Source: an uncultured Ruminococcus sp.
GTDB lineage: Bacteria; Bacillota; Clostridia; Oscillospirales; Ruminococcaceae
Length of the DNA: 64,000 bases
Reading direction: 5' to 3'
Assembly: GCA_945868475.1 (NCBI GenBank)
Contig: CAMBLM010000002.1
Span: 62,001 to 126,000, forward strand
Under the pieces are notes generated by a model. The model searched no databases. It was not told where the DNA came from and was given only the letters and a program-made list of their open reading frames with translations. Positions 32,205-41,168 of the stretch are shown here, one piece after another; positions within the stretch are counted from its first letter, which is position 1; each line of letters begins with the position of its first letter. The translations under genes were made by a program, and so were the position numbers.

Positions 32205-32871
32205 TTTTATCAACACTTCTTTCAAGTTTTCTTTGTTTATGGCAGTAAACCGCCGCAGAAATTATCCATACTATTATATTTACTATCGGCACGGCGGCGA
32301 AAAGGAACATACACATAAGAGCCTCGCCAAGTCCCGAAAACATTTCGCCCGAGGGCGTGAAAAAGAACTTATACCATATATAATAAATTATCGGTATCCA
32401 GCCTGTCACTGCGCTGAAAATAACGGTTTTCTTATATCGGTCGAGGTACTCTGTTTTGTAGCCTCTGAACGCCGAGCGGCAGAAATATATCAGCAGAGCT
32501 GCAGGAACGCCGAACGCGATTATGAAGAAAAGGTTATCCTCGGGGTAGGCATTGTGTTCGGGATCTCGCTTGTCATAGTAAATCTCCGCCGTATCGCCGA
32601 TCTTATATTCACCGCGGCGGTCACAAATATCGTCACGGAACATCTGCCCCTGCTTGGTCATATATTCAACACCGTAGGAGTAAAGATTTTCTTTTTCGCC
32701 ATTCTCATCAACATAAAAAAGGTTTGGCTCGGCGTTCATATTGAACACCGTTCCCGTAGTTTTCACGAGGAAAAAATTTTCATAGAGCTGATGAAAAAGG
32801 AATATTGCGGCTATGACTGCGAGGGTAAGACCGATATTGAGGAAAATTCGCTTTACGTTTATGTTTTTCAT
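32191..32871 (-). CDS. Membrane protein of unknown function, DUF3592-like
   Basis: Start ATG 32871 behind GGGTGACAG; 226 residues. One helix at about 9-28 is followed by a beta-rich soluble domain (VKTTGTVFNMNAEPNLFYVD, YKIGDTAEIYYDKRDPEHNA) and then three more helices (about 115-133, 150-168, 185-210). The pattern helix, small beta domain, helix resembles DUF3592 proteins, whose role is unknown. It overlaps the speA start by 14 bases, so it belongs to the polyamine transcript. Confidence 0.7.
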   Translation of the reverse strand: MKNINVKRIFLNIGLTLAVIAAIFLFHQLYENFFLVKTTGTVFNMNAEPNLFYVDENGEKENLYSYGVEYMTKQGQMFRDDICDRRGEYKIGDTAEIYYDKRDPEHNAYPEDNLFFIIAFGVPAALLIYFCRSAFRGYKTEYLDRYKKTVIFSAVTGWIPIIYYIWYKFFFTPSGEMFSGLGEALMCMFLFAAVPIVNIIVWIISAAVYCHKQRKLERSVDKNGSA

Positions 32872-32949
32872 AGCTGTCACCCTTTTCCAAAAGTAAAAGG
32901 CGGAAGCGGATATTTTACCACTTCCGCCGCATATTACAGCAATCACTTT

Positions 32950-33163
32950 TATAAATTCGGAATGCGGAACTTAACTAAATTCGGAATGCGGAATGCGGAA
33001 TTCGGAATTATTTATACTCCGCAAAATTGTATAGAAAGCCGAAATTCCGTAGGGGACGGGTTTCCCGTCCCGAAAAAAGCGCTTTGCATTATTTTCAAGA
33101 GAAATTTAGCAAAAACAATTAATTCCGAATTCCGAATTGGTTTAAGTTCCGAATTAAATTAAA
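32950..33163. repeat. Composite repeat d
   Basis: AATTCGGAATGCGG units (32955-33010) are inverted at 33119-33163. The centre holds GTAGGGGACGGG and CCCGTCCCG at 33050-33074. It abuts the speD stop. Confidence 0.8.
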
Positions 33164-33968
33164 ATACGTTTTGTCCGCTGAAAATTTCTATCATCTCACG
33201 GCGGAGTGCGTCGTTTATTTCAAGTCTGCGCTTAGGAGCAAGCTCATAGGTATCGGTATTGAAGAGATAGTTCTGGAGGAATATCTCCTTTATCATCATT
33301 TTTGTATGGAAAATGTTCGACTGGTAGACATTGACGTCAACTGCGTCATATTTTTCGAGCGTTTCCCTTGCGATATAGTCCTGAATGGAGGTTATTTTGT
33401 GGTCGATGAAGAGCTTTTTGCCCTGCTCGTCACGGGTAAAGCCTCTTACCTTATAGTCTATCGTTATAATATCGGAGTCGAAGCTTCCGATAAGGTAGTT
33501 GAGGGATTTCAGCGGAGTGATCTTTCCGCAGGTGGAAACATCGATATCAACGCGGAACGTTGTGATGGCATTATCGGGGTGAAATTCGGGATAGGTATGC
33601 ACGGTGAGATGGCTCTTATCGAGATGACCTGCTATGCTCTCCTTTTCAACGGTCGCAGTCATTGTGTTTCCGAGGTTGCAGGATCCGTCGATGCCTGCAT
33701 TTTTACGGTGTTCGTCCGAGATGAGGAGCGTTGCCGATGCGCCCTGCGGCTCATAGTCCTGCTTTGAGATATTCAGCACTGTAGCACCGATCATCTCCGT
33801 TACATCGCAGAGAATACTTGTAAGTCTTTCGGAATTGTACTGCTCGTTGATATAGTTGATATAGTCCTTCTGCTCTCTCGGGCTTTTGGCGTAGCAGATA
33901 TCGTAAATATTGAAGCTTAAAGTTTTGGTAAGATTATTAAATCCATAAAGCTTGAGCTTATTCTCCAA
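33159..33968 (-). CDS. speD: S-adenosylmethionine decarboxylase proenzyme, class 1A
   Basis: The best start is TTG 33968 (GAGG six bases before), giving (M)[20 protein letters not shown], the standard beginning of the long bacterial SpeD; 269 residues. The self-cleavage site is the serine in [16 protein letters not shown], which becomes the pyruvoyl cofactor; [18 protein letters not shown] carries the catalytic cysteine. The product is decarboxylated SAM for SpeE. A longer in-frame extension lacks a ribosome site. It is upstream of the other spe genes on the same strand. Confidence 0.94.
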   Translation of the reverse strand: MENKLKLYGFNNLTKTLSFNIYDICYAKSPREQKDYINYINEQYNSERLTSILCDVTEMIGATVLNISKQDYEPQGASATLLISDEHRKNAGIDGSCNLGNTMTATVEKESIAGHLDKSHLTVHTYPEFHPDNAITTFRVDIDVSTCGKITPLKSLNYLIGSFDSDIITIDYKVRGFTRDEQGKKLFIDHKITSIQDYIARETLEKYDAVDVNVYQSNIFHTKMMIKEIFLQNYLFNTDTYELAPKRRLEINDALRREMIEIFSGQNVF

Positions 33969-34195
33969 TCCTATCCTCACGTTCCTTTCAGAAAGGGTGA
34001 TCCCCGAAAAAACGAAGTCCGCCCAAATTAATTCAAGATAAATAATACGACAAAAGCCGCAAAATGTCAATAGATTTCAGCAAATTTCTTTGAAAGCTTT
34101 CCGCAAATATTTTTATTCTCCGAAAAGCTCCCGATTGCTCGTGAATGCTCCCGTTTTCTCATTTATTAATTTTATGTAAAGGGGAGGCAAATTAT

Positions 34196-34229
34196 AAAAC
34201 GCTCCGCTGAAAAACGGAGCGTTTTTGTG
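34196..34229 (-). terminator. Terminator after the LytTR regulator
   Basis: AAAACGCTCCG pairs with CGGAGCGTTTTT. It lies just beyond the stop of the minus-strand regulator and before speD. Confidence 0.8.
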
Positions 34230-34237
34230 ATTATGTA

Positions 34238-34936
34238 TCAATTGCTGTCATAGCTTTCCATAAGCTCGACAAGTTCTGTGATCTTTGGCTTATCGACTTT
34301 GAGCTTTCTTCCGTCCGTGAGGATAGCCGTTGAGCCATCTATGCGGTCGATGAAAGCTGTATTTACGCTGATATTTCTGTGGCAGTTGTAAAATCTGTCC
34401 CCGAGACCCTCGGTAAATTCGGCGAAGTTCTGTGCGATAGGATAGCTTTTCTTGGCGGCGTGGATGATACAGCCGTGGAATTTTCCCTCGACATATACTA
34501 TTTCGGAGGAAAACATCGTTATTGAGGTTTCGTCCGAAACGAAGCTTACGAGCTTATTCGTTTTGAGCTGGAAGATAAAGTCGTCGAGTGCTTTATTCAG
34601 CACGCCGGGTTCGACAGGCTTTGTGATGAAGCGGAAAGCTTTGACCTCAAATGCGTCATAGACTATCTCGCTGTAGCCCGTGACGTAGATTATAGGGCAG
34701 CGGACACCTTTTCCCCGGAGTTTTTTTGCGACCTCGATACCGTTGAGGATACCCATGCTGTAATCGAGAAATATAAGGTCGTATTTTATTTCGGAGATAA
34801 GAAGTTCAAGTCCGTTCGAGAATGTTCTGACGGACATATCTATCTCATTTTCACGCGAATAGTTGATAAGTTCAAGTTCAAGTGTTTTGCGGAACGCTGC
34901 GTCATCATCGCAGACCGCGATATTGATTTTTTCCAT
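34238..34936 (-). CDS. LytTR-family response regulator
   Basis: This 232-residue protein has a receiver domain at 1-120 with acidic pair CDDDAAF, the phospho-acceptor aspartate in DLIFLDYSMGILNG and the lysine in RFITKPVEPG. The C-terminal LytTR DNA-binding domain follows (VSDETSITMFSSEIVYVEGK, FYNCHRNISVNTAFIDRIDG). Regulators of this type control cell-surface, competence or peptide-signalling genes. No histidine kinase or peptide gene is adjacent, so it is an orphan here. ATG 34936 has a modest G-rich ribosome site. Confidence 0.93.
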   Translation of the reverse strand: MEKINIAVCDDDAAFRKTLELELINYSRENEIDMSVRTFSNGLELLISEIKYDLIFLDYSMGILNGIEVAKKLRGKGVRCPIIYVTGYSEIVYDAFEVKAFRFITKPVEPGVLNKALDDFIFQLKTNKLVSFVSDETSITMFSSEIVYVEGKFHGCIIHAAKKSYPIAQNFAEFTEGLGDRFYNCHRNISVNTAFIDRIDGSTAILTDGRKLKVDKPKITELVELMESYDSN

Positions 34937-35075
34937 TGTGGCCCCACCCGATAAAAATTCAAGTAACTAAAGTTTCAAATAATTAACATATACACATTTT
35001 AGTATATCACTATATCGGGAGGTTTTAATGTATATTTTTTAAATAATCTTTTAAACCTGCGAAAACCTTTTCGAC

Positions 35076-36362
35076 TTAGGTTTCATCAGTGTTTTCCGGC
35101 CGGTCAATTTTTAATCCGATCTTATTTATGGTGCGCTCATCGCCGTCAAGAACGGTTACGCTGAAGATGCCGTTTCTGACCGTTGCGCCGACAGGAGGGA
35201 TATATCCGAAAAGCTCCAGTGCCCAGCCGCCGACGGTATTGCTGTCGTAAGAATCAACATCGATTATATTTTCGGGGAGTCCGAGCTTTTCGAGCATATC
35301 GCTGAGGCTGAGGTCGGCTTTTATCTCGTACATATTCTCGCCCGTTTTGACGATGCTCTGGACTACCTCGTCATTTTCGTCGTAAATTTCGCCGACAAGC
35401 TCCTCGATGATATCTTCCATCGTGACGATGCCGCTCGTTCCGCCGTAGTCGTCTTTTACAACGGCAATGTGTATCTTTGAACGCTGCATATCAACAAGAA
35501 GCTCGGAAATGAGCTTGCTTTCGTGGACATAGAGAGCTTTCTGTATGATGCCCTCTATCGAATCGGGTTTTTCTTCGCCATTGTTGAAAAAGAGTGCGAA
35601 GAAGTCCTTATCAGTGATAAAACCGATAATATTATCGATACTTTTTTCATACACAGGCAGGCGCGAATAACGCTCGTTTATGAACATATCGCGGATCTCT
35701 TCGATGCTGTCCTCAATGTCAACGGCGCTGATCTTTACACGGGGAATGAGTATTTCCTCGCAGGTGGTATCGTCAAATTCGAGTGCGGAGCGCACGAGGG
35801 TACTTTCGTTCTTTTCGAGAACGCCCTCGTCTTCGATCTCGTCAATAATGTATTTGAGTTCATCCTCGGTGACGCTCGGAGCGTTTTCCTTTGGTTTGAA
35901 GATCTTCTGCATAAGCTTCTGGAGCTGCAAAAAGAGGAACGAGATAGGTGTAAGTATCCAGCATATAAAGCTCAGAAGTCCCGATGTTCCGACAGCGTAG
36001 CTTTCGGCGTTTTGCTTCGCCATTGATTTCGGGAGAATTTCGCCGAATGTCAGCACGAGAACAGTCATAACGGCGGTCGAAACCGCAACGCCCGATGCGC
36101 CCAAAAGGTTCGTGAAGATGACCGTGCCGAGTGAGGAGATGAGAATGTTGACGACGTTGTTTCCGACAAGTATCGAAGTTATGGTCTTGTCGAAATTTTC
36201 GGCAAGCTTCAGCGTTCTCTGCGCGCTTTTTTTGCCGTTTGCGGCTTCATGTTTAAGGCGAATTTTGTTGACAGAGGATATCGCGGTTTCCATTGATGAA
36301 AAGAGCGCGGAAAAGGCGATGAGGACGATTATTGCCGTTATGGCGGCAGGAAGATTATCCAA
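35076..36362 (-). CDS. CNNM/CorC-family hemolysin-like transporter
   Basis: This 428-residue protein starts at TTG 36362 behind AAAGGAATAATCAAC. It has a DUF21/CNNM membrane domain (1-150: FSALFSSMETAISSVNKIRL, LVLTFGEILPKSMAKQ), paired CBS domains (about 200-325: ILIPRVKISAVDIEDSIEEI, VVKDDYGGTSGIVTMEDIIE) and a C-terminal CorC_HlyC domain. Such proteins are Mg2+ exporters or transport regulators sensitive to ATP. It stands alone, facing away from the GtrA-ABC operon. Confidence 0.94.
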   Translation of the reverse strand: MDNLPAAITAIIVLIAFSALFSSMETAISSVNKIRLKHEAANGKKSAQRTLKLAENFDKTITSILVGNNVVNILISSLGTVIFTNLLGASGVAVSTAVMTVLVLTFGEILPKSMAKQNAESYAVGTSGLLSFICWILTPISFLFLQLQKLMQKIFKPKENAPSVTEDELKYIIDEIEDEGVLEKNESTLVRSALEFDDTTCEEILIPRVKISAVDIEDSIEEIRDMFINERYSRLPVYEKSIDNIIGFITDKDFFALFFNNGEEKPDSIEGIIQKALYVHESKLISELLVDMQRSKIHIAVVKDDYGGTSGIVTMEDIIEELVGEIYDENDEVVQSIVKTGENMYEIKADLSLSDMLEKLGLPENIIDVDSYDSNTVGGWALELFGYIPPVGATVRNGIFSVTVLDGDERTINKIGLKIDRPENTDET

Positions 36363-36567
36363 GTTGATTATTCCTTTCTTTTAAATAGTATCATATATGA
36401 TATATGAAAAAATTTCCGATTTTATTAAAAGTAAATATAACACAAACTTCCGAAAAAATCAAGGGTTTTTTACATATTACGGCTTTATTAACATAAAATT
36501 ATAATCTGAGTAAGCTTTATTTTACATTTATATGATAATATGATTGAGTATGCAATTGCAAAAAGAC

Positions 36568-36822
36568 TAATGCCTAATGCGTAATTCGTAATTATTTAAA
36601 TTCGGAATTATCGGGGGTACGCAAATTTATCTTGAAACTGTAGGGGTGGATTCTATATCTTCCCGTTAGATTTGCTAATCGCTGCGCAGAACGGATATAC
36701 AATGTAAGGGAGGGGTTTTCCGTCCCGGTTTTGCAAATTTACGGATGATTTTGCAAAATTCCAACGATGCAAAATAATTACGCATTACGCATTACGCATT
36801 AAATTAATTCCGAATTAATACA
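36568..36822. repeat. Composite repeat e
   Basis: AATGCGTAATTCGTAATT units (from 36570) and AATTCGGAATT are inverted at 36774-36820. The interior has GTAGGGGTGGATTCTATATC near 36641 and GGGAGGGGTTTTCCGTCCC near 36708. The remaining part of the 36363-36842 gap is AT-rich with no gene. Confidence 0.75.
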
Positions 36823-36842
36823 ATCAAGTGGGGTTTGACATA

Positions 36843-37313
36843 GTGTTTGAACGTTTTATCCATAAGATCGTCGGGATATTTCCCGAATGTATCCAAAAGC
36901 TATACTATAAATATGAATCGGCACTGCTGTACATCTTTTTCGGCGCGCTGACGACGCTCGTTTCGATCGGAACGCAGTATATTGCGTATGCTGTCGGTCT
37001 GGGGACAGCGGCTTCGACCACGGTTTCGTGGATATGCGCGGTGCTGTTCGCTTTTTTCACGAACAAGGTGTTCGTTTTCGGCAGCAAGAGCTTTGAAAAA
37101 AAGCTTTTTCTGCGTGAGCTTTTCTCTTTTATCGGAGCAAGGCTGTTTTCGTTCCTGCTTGAACTCGGCTTTATGCTTTTGACGGTCGATGTTCTGAACT
37201 GGAACAAATTTATTATGAAGCTGATAGCGCAGGTCTTTGTGCTTGTTCTCAATTATATTTTCAGTAAGTTTTTGATATTCAAAAAGAAAAAGAATGAAAA
37301 GGAAGTGGACTGA
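36843..37313 (+). CDS. GtrA-family membrane protein
   Basis: GTG 36843 follows GTGGGG at good spacing (an in-frame GTG at 36828 is possible but lacks a site). 156 residues with four membrane segments in the GtrA arrangement: LLYIFFGALTTLVSIGTQYI, AASTTVSWICAVLFAFFTNK, ELFSFIGARLFSFLLELGFM and MKLIAQVFVLVLNYIFSKFL. GtrA proteins are thought to flip lipid-linked sugars. Its stop TGA abuts the TTG start of the ABC exporter, so they form one operon. Confidence 0.9.
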   Translation: MFERFIHKIVGIFPECIQKLYYKYESALLYIFFGALTTLVSIGTQYIAYAVGLGTAASTTVSWICAVLFAFFTNKVFVFGSKSFEKKLFLRELFSFIGARLFSFLLELGFMLLTVDVLNWNKFIMKLIAQVFVLVLNYIFSKFLIFKKKKNEKEVD

Positions 37314-39053
37314 TTGTTTAAGCTTGCAAAACGATATCTTGGGGCTGTAAAGCAGTATGTTATCATCGGACAGACCTCAAAGCTTATCGAAGCTATTTTC
37401 GAGGTCATCGTTCCGTTGATAATGGCGGCAATCGTTGACAACGGCATCAAGGGAAATATGGGCAAGGGCTACATCTACAAAATGGGCGGCGTTCTCGTTC
37501 TGCTCGGCGTTCTCGGGCTTTGCTTTGCGCTGATATGCCAGTATCTTGCATCAAAGGCATCACAGAGCGTCGGAACGGTTATGAGAAACGATATGTTCCG
37601 CCACATCAACAGCCTTTCACACGCTGAGCTGGACAGGCTCGGAACTCCGTCGCTCATCACAAGGCTGACCAACGACATAAATCAGGTTCAACAGGCGGTT
37701 GCGATGTTTATCCGTCTTGTTGTCCGTGCGCCTTTTATCGTTATCGGCTCGGCGATAATGGCAATGAGCATCGACCTGAAGCTTTCGGTGATATTCGTTA
37801 TCATCATTCCGCTCGTTGTGCTTGTTTTATACATTATAATGTCACGCTCGATAAAGTATTACAAGGTAATTCAGAAAAAGCTCGACCGTATCTCGCTCGT
37901 TACCCGTGAGGGACTTTCGGGCGTAAGAGTTATCCGTGCATTTTCACGCCAGGACACGGAACAGAAGCGTTTTGACGAGGCAAATGACGATTATCTTGAC
38001 ATTTCGCTCCGTGTAGGACGCCTTTCCGCTCTTCTTAATCCGCTCACCTATGTTATACTTAACCTTGCCATTGCGGCTATCGTATGGTTCGGCGGCATCA
38101 GAGTAAACATCGGACAGCTCACGCAGGGTGAAGTTATCGCTTTCGTCAACTATATGACGCAGATATCGCTCGCACTTGTAGTTGTTGCGAACCTCGTTGT
38201 GCTTTTCACAAAAGCGGCTGCTTCTTCGGCAAGAATAAACGAAGTTCTCGAAATTGAGCCGTCCATAAAAAACGGCACGGAGCAGAACGGTGCAGGTTCG
38301 GAAAATGCAGTTGAATTCTCGCACGTTTACTTCTCCTACAACAACTCAGGCGAATATGCGCTCGAGGACATTGATTTCACAGCCAAAAAGGGACAGACTA
38401 TCGGTGTTATCGGCGGTACGGGTTCGGGCAAATCAACGCTGGCTTCGCTTATCCCGAGATTTTACGACATCTCAAATGGTGAGCTTAAAATAGACGGCAC
38501 GGACGCTGCCGAATATGACACAACGGCACTTCGTCAGAGGATCGGCGTTGTTCCGCAGAAAGCAGTTCTTTTCTCGGGAACTATTGCGGAAAATATGCGC
38601 TGGGGAAAGCGCGGTGCTTCGGACGAAGAGATATGGAAAGCACTCGAAACCGCGCAGGCAAAGGAATTCGTTGACAAGATGCCCGAGGGTCTGAACACCC
38701 ACATCGCACAGGGCGGCAAGAATCTTTCGGGCGGTCAGAAGCAGCGTCTTACGATCGCAAGAGCACTCGTTTCGCAGCCTGACATACTTATTCTTGATGA
38801 CAGTGCATCGGCACTTGACTTTGCGACCGATGCGGCTCTGAGGAAGGCAATTGCGCAGAACACAACGGGAATGACGACATTCATCATTTCCCAGCGAGCA
38901 AACTCGATAATGCAGGCTGACAAGATCATCGTTCTCGATGACGGCAGACAGGTCGGACTCGGTACTCACAAGGAGCTTCTTGAAAGCTGCGATGTTTACC
39001 GTGAGATCTGCTACTCACAGCTTTCAAAGGAGGAGGCAAACGGCAATGAATAA
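37314..39053 (+). CDS. ABC exporter half-transporter, first subunit
   Basis: This 579-residue fusion of a six-helix membrane domain and an ATPase domain starts at TTG 37314 behind GGAAG. Walker A is IGGTGSGKST, the signature is KNLSGGQKQRL, and Walker B is ILILDDSASALD. In canonical ABC proteins the residue after LILD is the catalytic glutamate; here it is aspartate. Such a substitution is usual in one half of heterodimeric exporters (BmrC/TM287 type). The next gene overlaps by 8 bases and encodes the partner. The substrate is unknown; drugs or lipids are usual. Confidence 0.93.
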   Translation: MFKLAKRYLGAVKQYVIIGQTSKLIEAIFEVIVPLIMAAIVDNGIKGNMGKGYIYKMGGVLVLLGVLGLCFALICQYLASKASQSVGTVMRNDMFRHINSLSHAELDRLGTPSLITRLTNDINQVQQAVAMFIRLVVRAPFIVIGSAIMAMSIDLKLSVIFVIIIPLVVLVLYIIMSRSIKYYKVIQKKLDRISLVTREGLSGVRVIRAFSRQDTEQKRFDEANDDYLDISLRVGRLSALLNPLTYVILNLAIAAIVWFGGIRVNIGQLTQGEVIAFVNYMTQISLALVVVANLVVLFTKAAASSARINEVLEIEPSIKNGTEQNGAGSENAVEFSHVYFSYNNSGEYALEDIDFTAKKGQTIGVIGGTGSGKSTLASLIPRFYDISNGELKIDGTDAAEYDTTALRQRIGVVPQKAVLFSGTIAENMRWGKRGASDEEIWKALETAQAKEFVDKMPEGLNTHIAQGGKNLSGGQKQRLTIARALVSQPDILILDDSASALDFATDAALRKAIAQNTTGMTTFIISQRANSIMQADKIIVLDDGRQVGLGTHKELLESCDVYREICYSQLSKEEANGNE

Positions 39054-40806
39054 GAAAAAAGAAAAACAGACCCCCGTTCTCGGAAGAATGCTGAGATATA
39101 CAAAGCCGTATCTCCCGTTCCTTATAATCTCGTTCATTTCGGCAATTGTCAGCGTTAGTCTTACGCTTTATGCGCCCGTTCTCATCGGTGACGGCGTTGA
39201 CTTTATCATCGGCAAGGACAATGTTGATTTTGATTCGCTTCTGCCGATAATAATAAAGCTATGTGCGGTGGTCCTGCTCTCGGGATTTTTCAGCTGGGTA
39301 ATGACTATCTGCACGAACACGGTTTCCTACCGCACGGTAAACGATCTTCGTACAGAAGTTTATGAAAAGATAAATCTTCTCCCGATAAGCTACATCGACA
39401 GCAGCTCACGCGGCGATCTTATCAGCCGTGTTACTGTTGATATCGAGCAGATATCGGACGGTATGCTCCAAGGCTTCTCGCAGTTCCTGACGGGTATCGT
39501 TACCATCGCAGGCACTATTATTTTTATGCTCACGATAAATGTAAAGATCGCGCTCATCGTTATCCTTATCACGCCGCTTTCGCTTTTCGTTGCGGCATTC
39601 ATCACGAAAATTTCCCACGATAAATTCCGTGAGCGTTCAAGCGTTCAGGGTGAGCTTTCGGGCTGCATCGAGGAGCTTGTCGGCAATCAGAAAGTCGTCA
39701 AGGCTTTCACCTACGAGGACGAAGCGCAGGAAAAATTTGAGGAGATCAACGGCAGGCTTTACGTCTGCGGACTTAAAGCGCAGTTCTACTCCGCTCTCAC
39801 GAACCCCTCAACACGTTTCGTAAACGGACTTGTTTATGCGGCAACGGGCGTTTTCGGTGCTATCTCCGTTCTCAACGGCGGCGCAATGTCGGTCGGACAG
39901 ATCGCAACATTTTTAAGCTATGCAAACCAGTACACTAAGCCTTTCAACGAGATCACGGGCGTTATCACGGAACTTCAGTCGGCATTCGCTTCGGCAAGAC
40001 GTGTTTTCGCAGTTCTGGACGAAGAACCCGAGGTTTCCGATGAAAACGGACTTGAACCCGAGAAGTGCAGCGGCAGCATCGAGATAAAGAATGTTTCGTT
40101 CTCCTACGTTCCCGAAGTTCCGCTCATTCAGAACCTTAACCTCTCGGTAAAGCCGGGTCAGAGGATCGCTATCGTTGGTCCTACGGGCTGCGGTAAAACA
40201 ACTCTCATCAACCTGCTTATGAGATTCTACGATGTCAACGAGGGCGAGATCCTCATCGACGGCGTTAATATCAAGGATATGAAGCGAAAGAACCTGCGCA
40301 GTCTTTACGGAATGGTTCTTCAGGACACATGGCTTTTCACGGGAACGGTGAGGGAAAATATCAGCTACGGCAATCCGACCGCTTCGCTCGACGAGGTTGT
40401 GAATGCGGCTAAGACCGCTCATGCACACAGCTTCATAAAGCGACTGGAAAACGGCTATGATACGGAGCTTTCCGAGGACGGCGGCTCGCTTTCGCAGGGA
40501 CAGAAACAGCTTCTTTCCATTTCCCGAATAATGCTCGCCGAGCCGTCAATGCTTATCCTTGACGAAGCGACATCGAGCATCGATACAATGACCGAACAGC
40601 GAATCCAGAAAGCATTTGCAAAGCTGATGAAAGGCAGAACGAGCTTTATCATCGCGCACAGACTTTCGACAATCAAAGACGCTGACCTTATCCTCGTTAT
40701 GAAAGACGGAAACATCATCGAGCAGGGCAAGCACGATGAACTTATCGAAAAGGGCGGCTTCTACAGCAAGCTTTACTACTCGCAGTTTGAACACTCGAAA
40801 GCCTGA
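39046..40806 (+). CDS. ABC exporter half-transporter, second subunit
   Basis: ATG 39046 lies within the end of the first subunit, behind AAAGGAGGAGG. 586 residues with six membrane helices and an ATPase domain: Walker A VGPTGCGKTTL, signature GGSLSQGQKQLLSISR (SQGQ instead of SGGQ) and Walker B MLILDEATSSID with the catalytic glutamate intact. Signature and Walker B defects are therefore complementary between the two subunits, leaving one complete ATP site. It is the last gene of the operon. Confidence 0.93.
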   Translation: MNKKKEKQTPVLGRMLRYTKPYLPFLIISFISAIVSVSLTLYAPVLIGDGVDFIIGKDNVDFDSLLPIIIKLCAVVLLSGFFSWVMTICTNTVSYRTVNDLRTEVYEKINLLPISYIDSSSRGDLISRVTVDIEQISDGMLQGFSQFLTGIVTIAGTIIFMLTINVKIALIVILITPLSLFVAAFITKISHDKFRERSSVQGELSGCIEELVGNQKVVKAFTYEDEAQEKFEEINGRLYVCGLKAQFYSALTNPSTRFVNGLVYAATGVFGAISVLNGGAMSVGQIATFLSYANQYTKPFNEITGVITELQSAFASARRVFAVLDEEPEVSDENGLEPEKCSGSIEIKNVSFSYVPEVPLIQNLNLSVKPGQRIAIVGPTGCGKTTLINLLMRFYDVNEGEILIDGVNIKDMKRKNLRSLYGMVLQDTWLFTGTVRENISYGNPTASLDEVVNAAKTAHAHSFIKRLENGYDTELSEDGGSLSQGQKQLLSISRIMLAEPSMLILDEATSSIDTMTEQRIQKAFAKLMKGRTSFIIAHRLSTIKDADLILVMKDGNIIEQGKHDELIEKGGFYSKLYYSQFEHSKA

Positions 40807-40809
40807 TGA

Positions 40810-41040
40810 TTAAAATTCGGAATTATTCATATTCCGCAAATTGCTCAATTCTGTAGGTTTTATGCTCAAATCCAATAAACCTGTTTTCAAAGGTCAAGAT
40901 CCTTTAAAAACAGGTTTTTCTTTTATCTCAATAACAGCTTACGGAGTTTGACGGGCGGCACGTTCCATAAAATGTTCGGGCAAATTTACGGTTCAAAATA
41001 ATTCCGAATTCCGAATTCTGAATTCCGAATTCGGCATTAA
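40810..41040. repeat. Composite repeat f with stem-loop copy 2
   Basis: AATTCGGAATT at 40815 is inverted at 41000-41037 (AATTCCGAATTCCG units). The stem-loop AAACCTGTTTTCAAAGG (40877-40915) with a T-run may end the ABC transcript. Confidence 0.8.
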
Positions 41041-41043
41041 ATC

Positions 41044-41072
41044 TTGACGTTTTCCCTATAATATGGTATAAT
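41044..41072 (+). promoter_or_regulatory. Sigma-A promoter of argS
   Basis: TTGACG (41044-41049), 17-base spacer, TATAAT (41067-41072). The start would be near 41079. Confidence 0.8.
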
Positions 41073-41080
41073 TATAAATT

Positions 41081-41136
41081 GCACAGTGCTACAGTATGAC
41101 TGCACTGTTTTGTGCGGTTGTTTTTTTTATTTTTAG
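41081..41136 (+). terminator. Leader hairpin with T-run before argS (possible attenuator)
   Basis: ACAGTGC (41083-41089) pairs with GCACTGT (41102-41108), extended by GCAC/GTGC with a bulge, and is followed by a T-rich run (41117-41136). It lies between the promoter and the argS ribosome site, so transcription could end after about 55 bases. Confidence 0.55.
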
Positions 41137-41168
41137 GTTATCAAAATTATCTGAAAGGACAATTTTTT

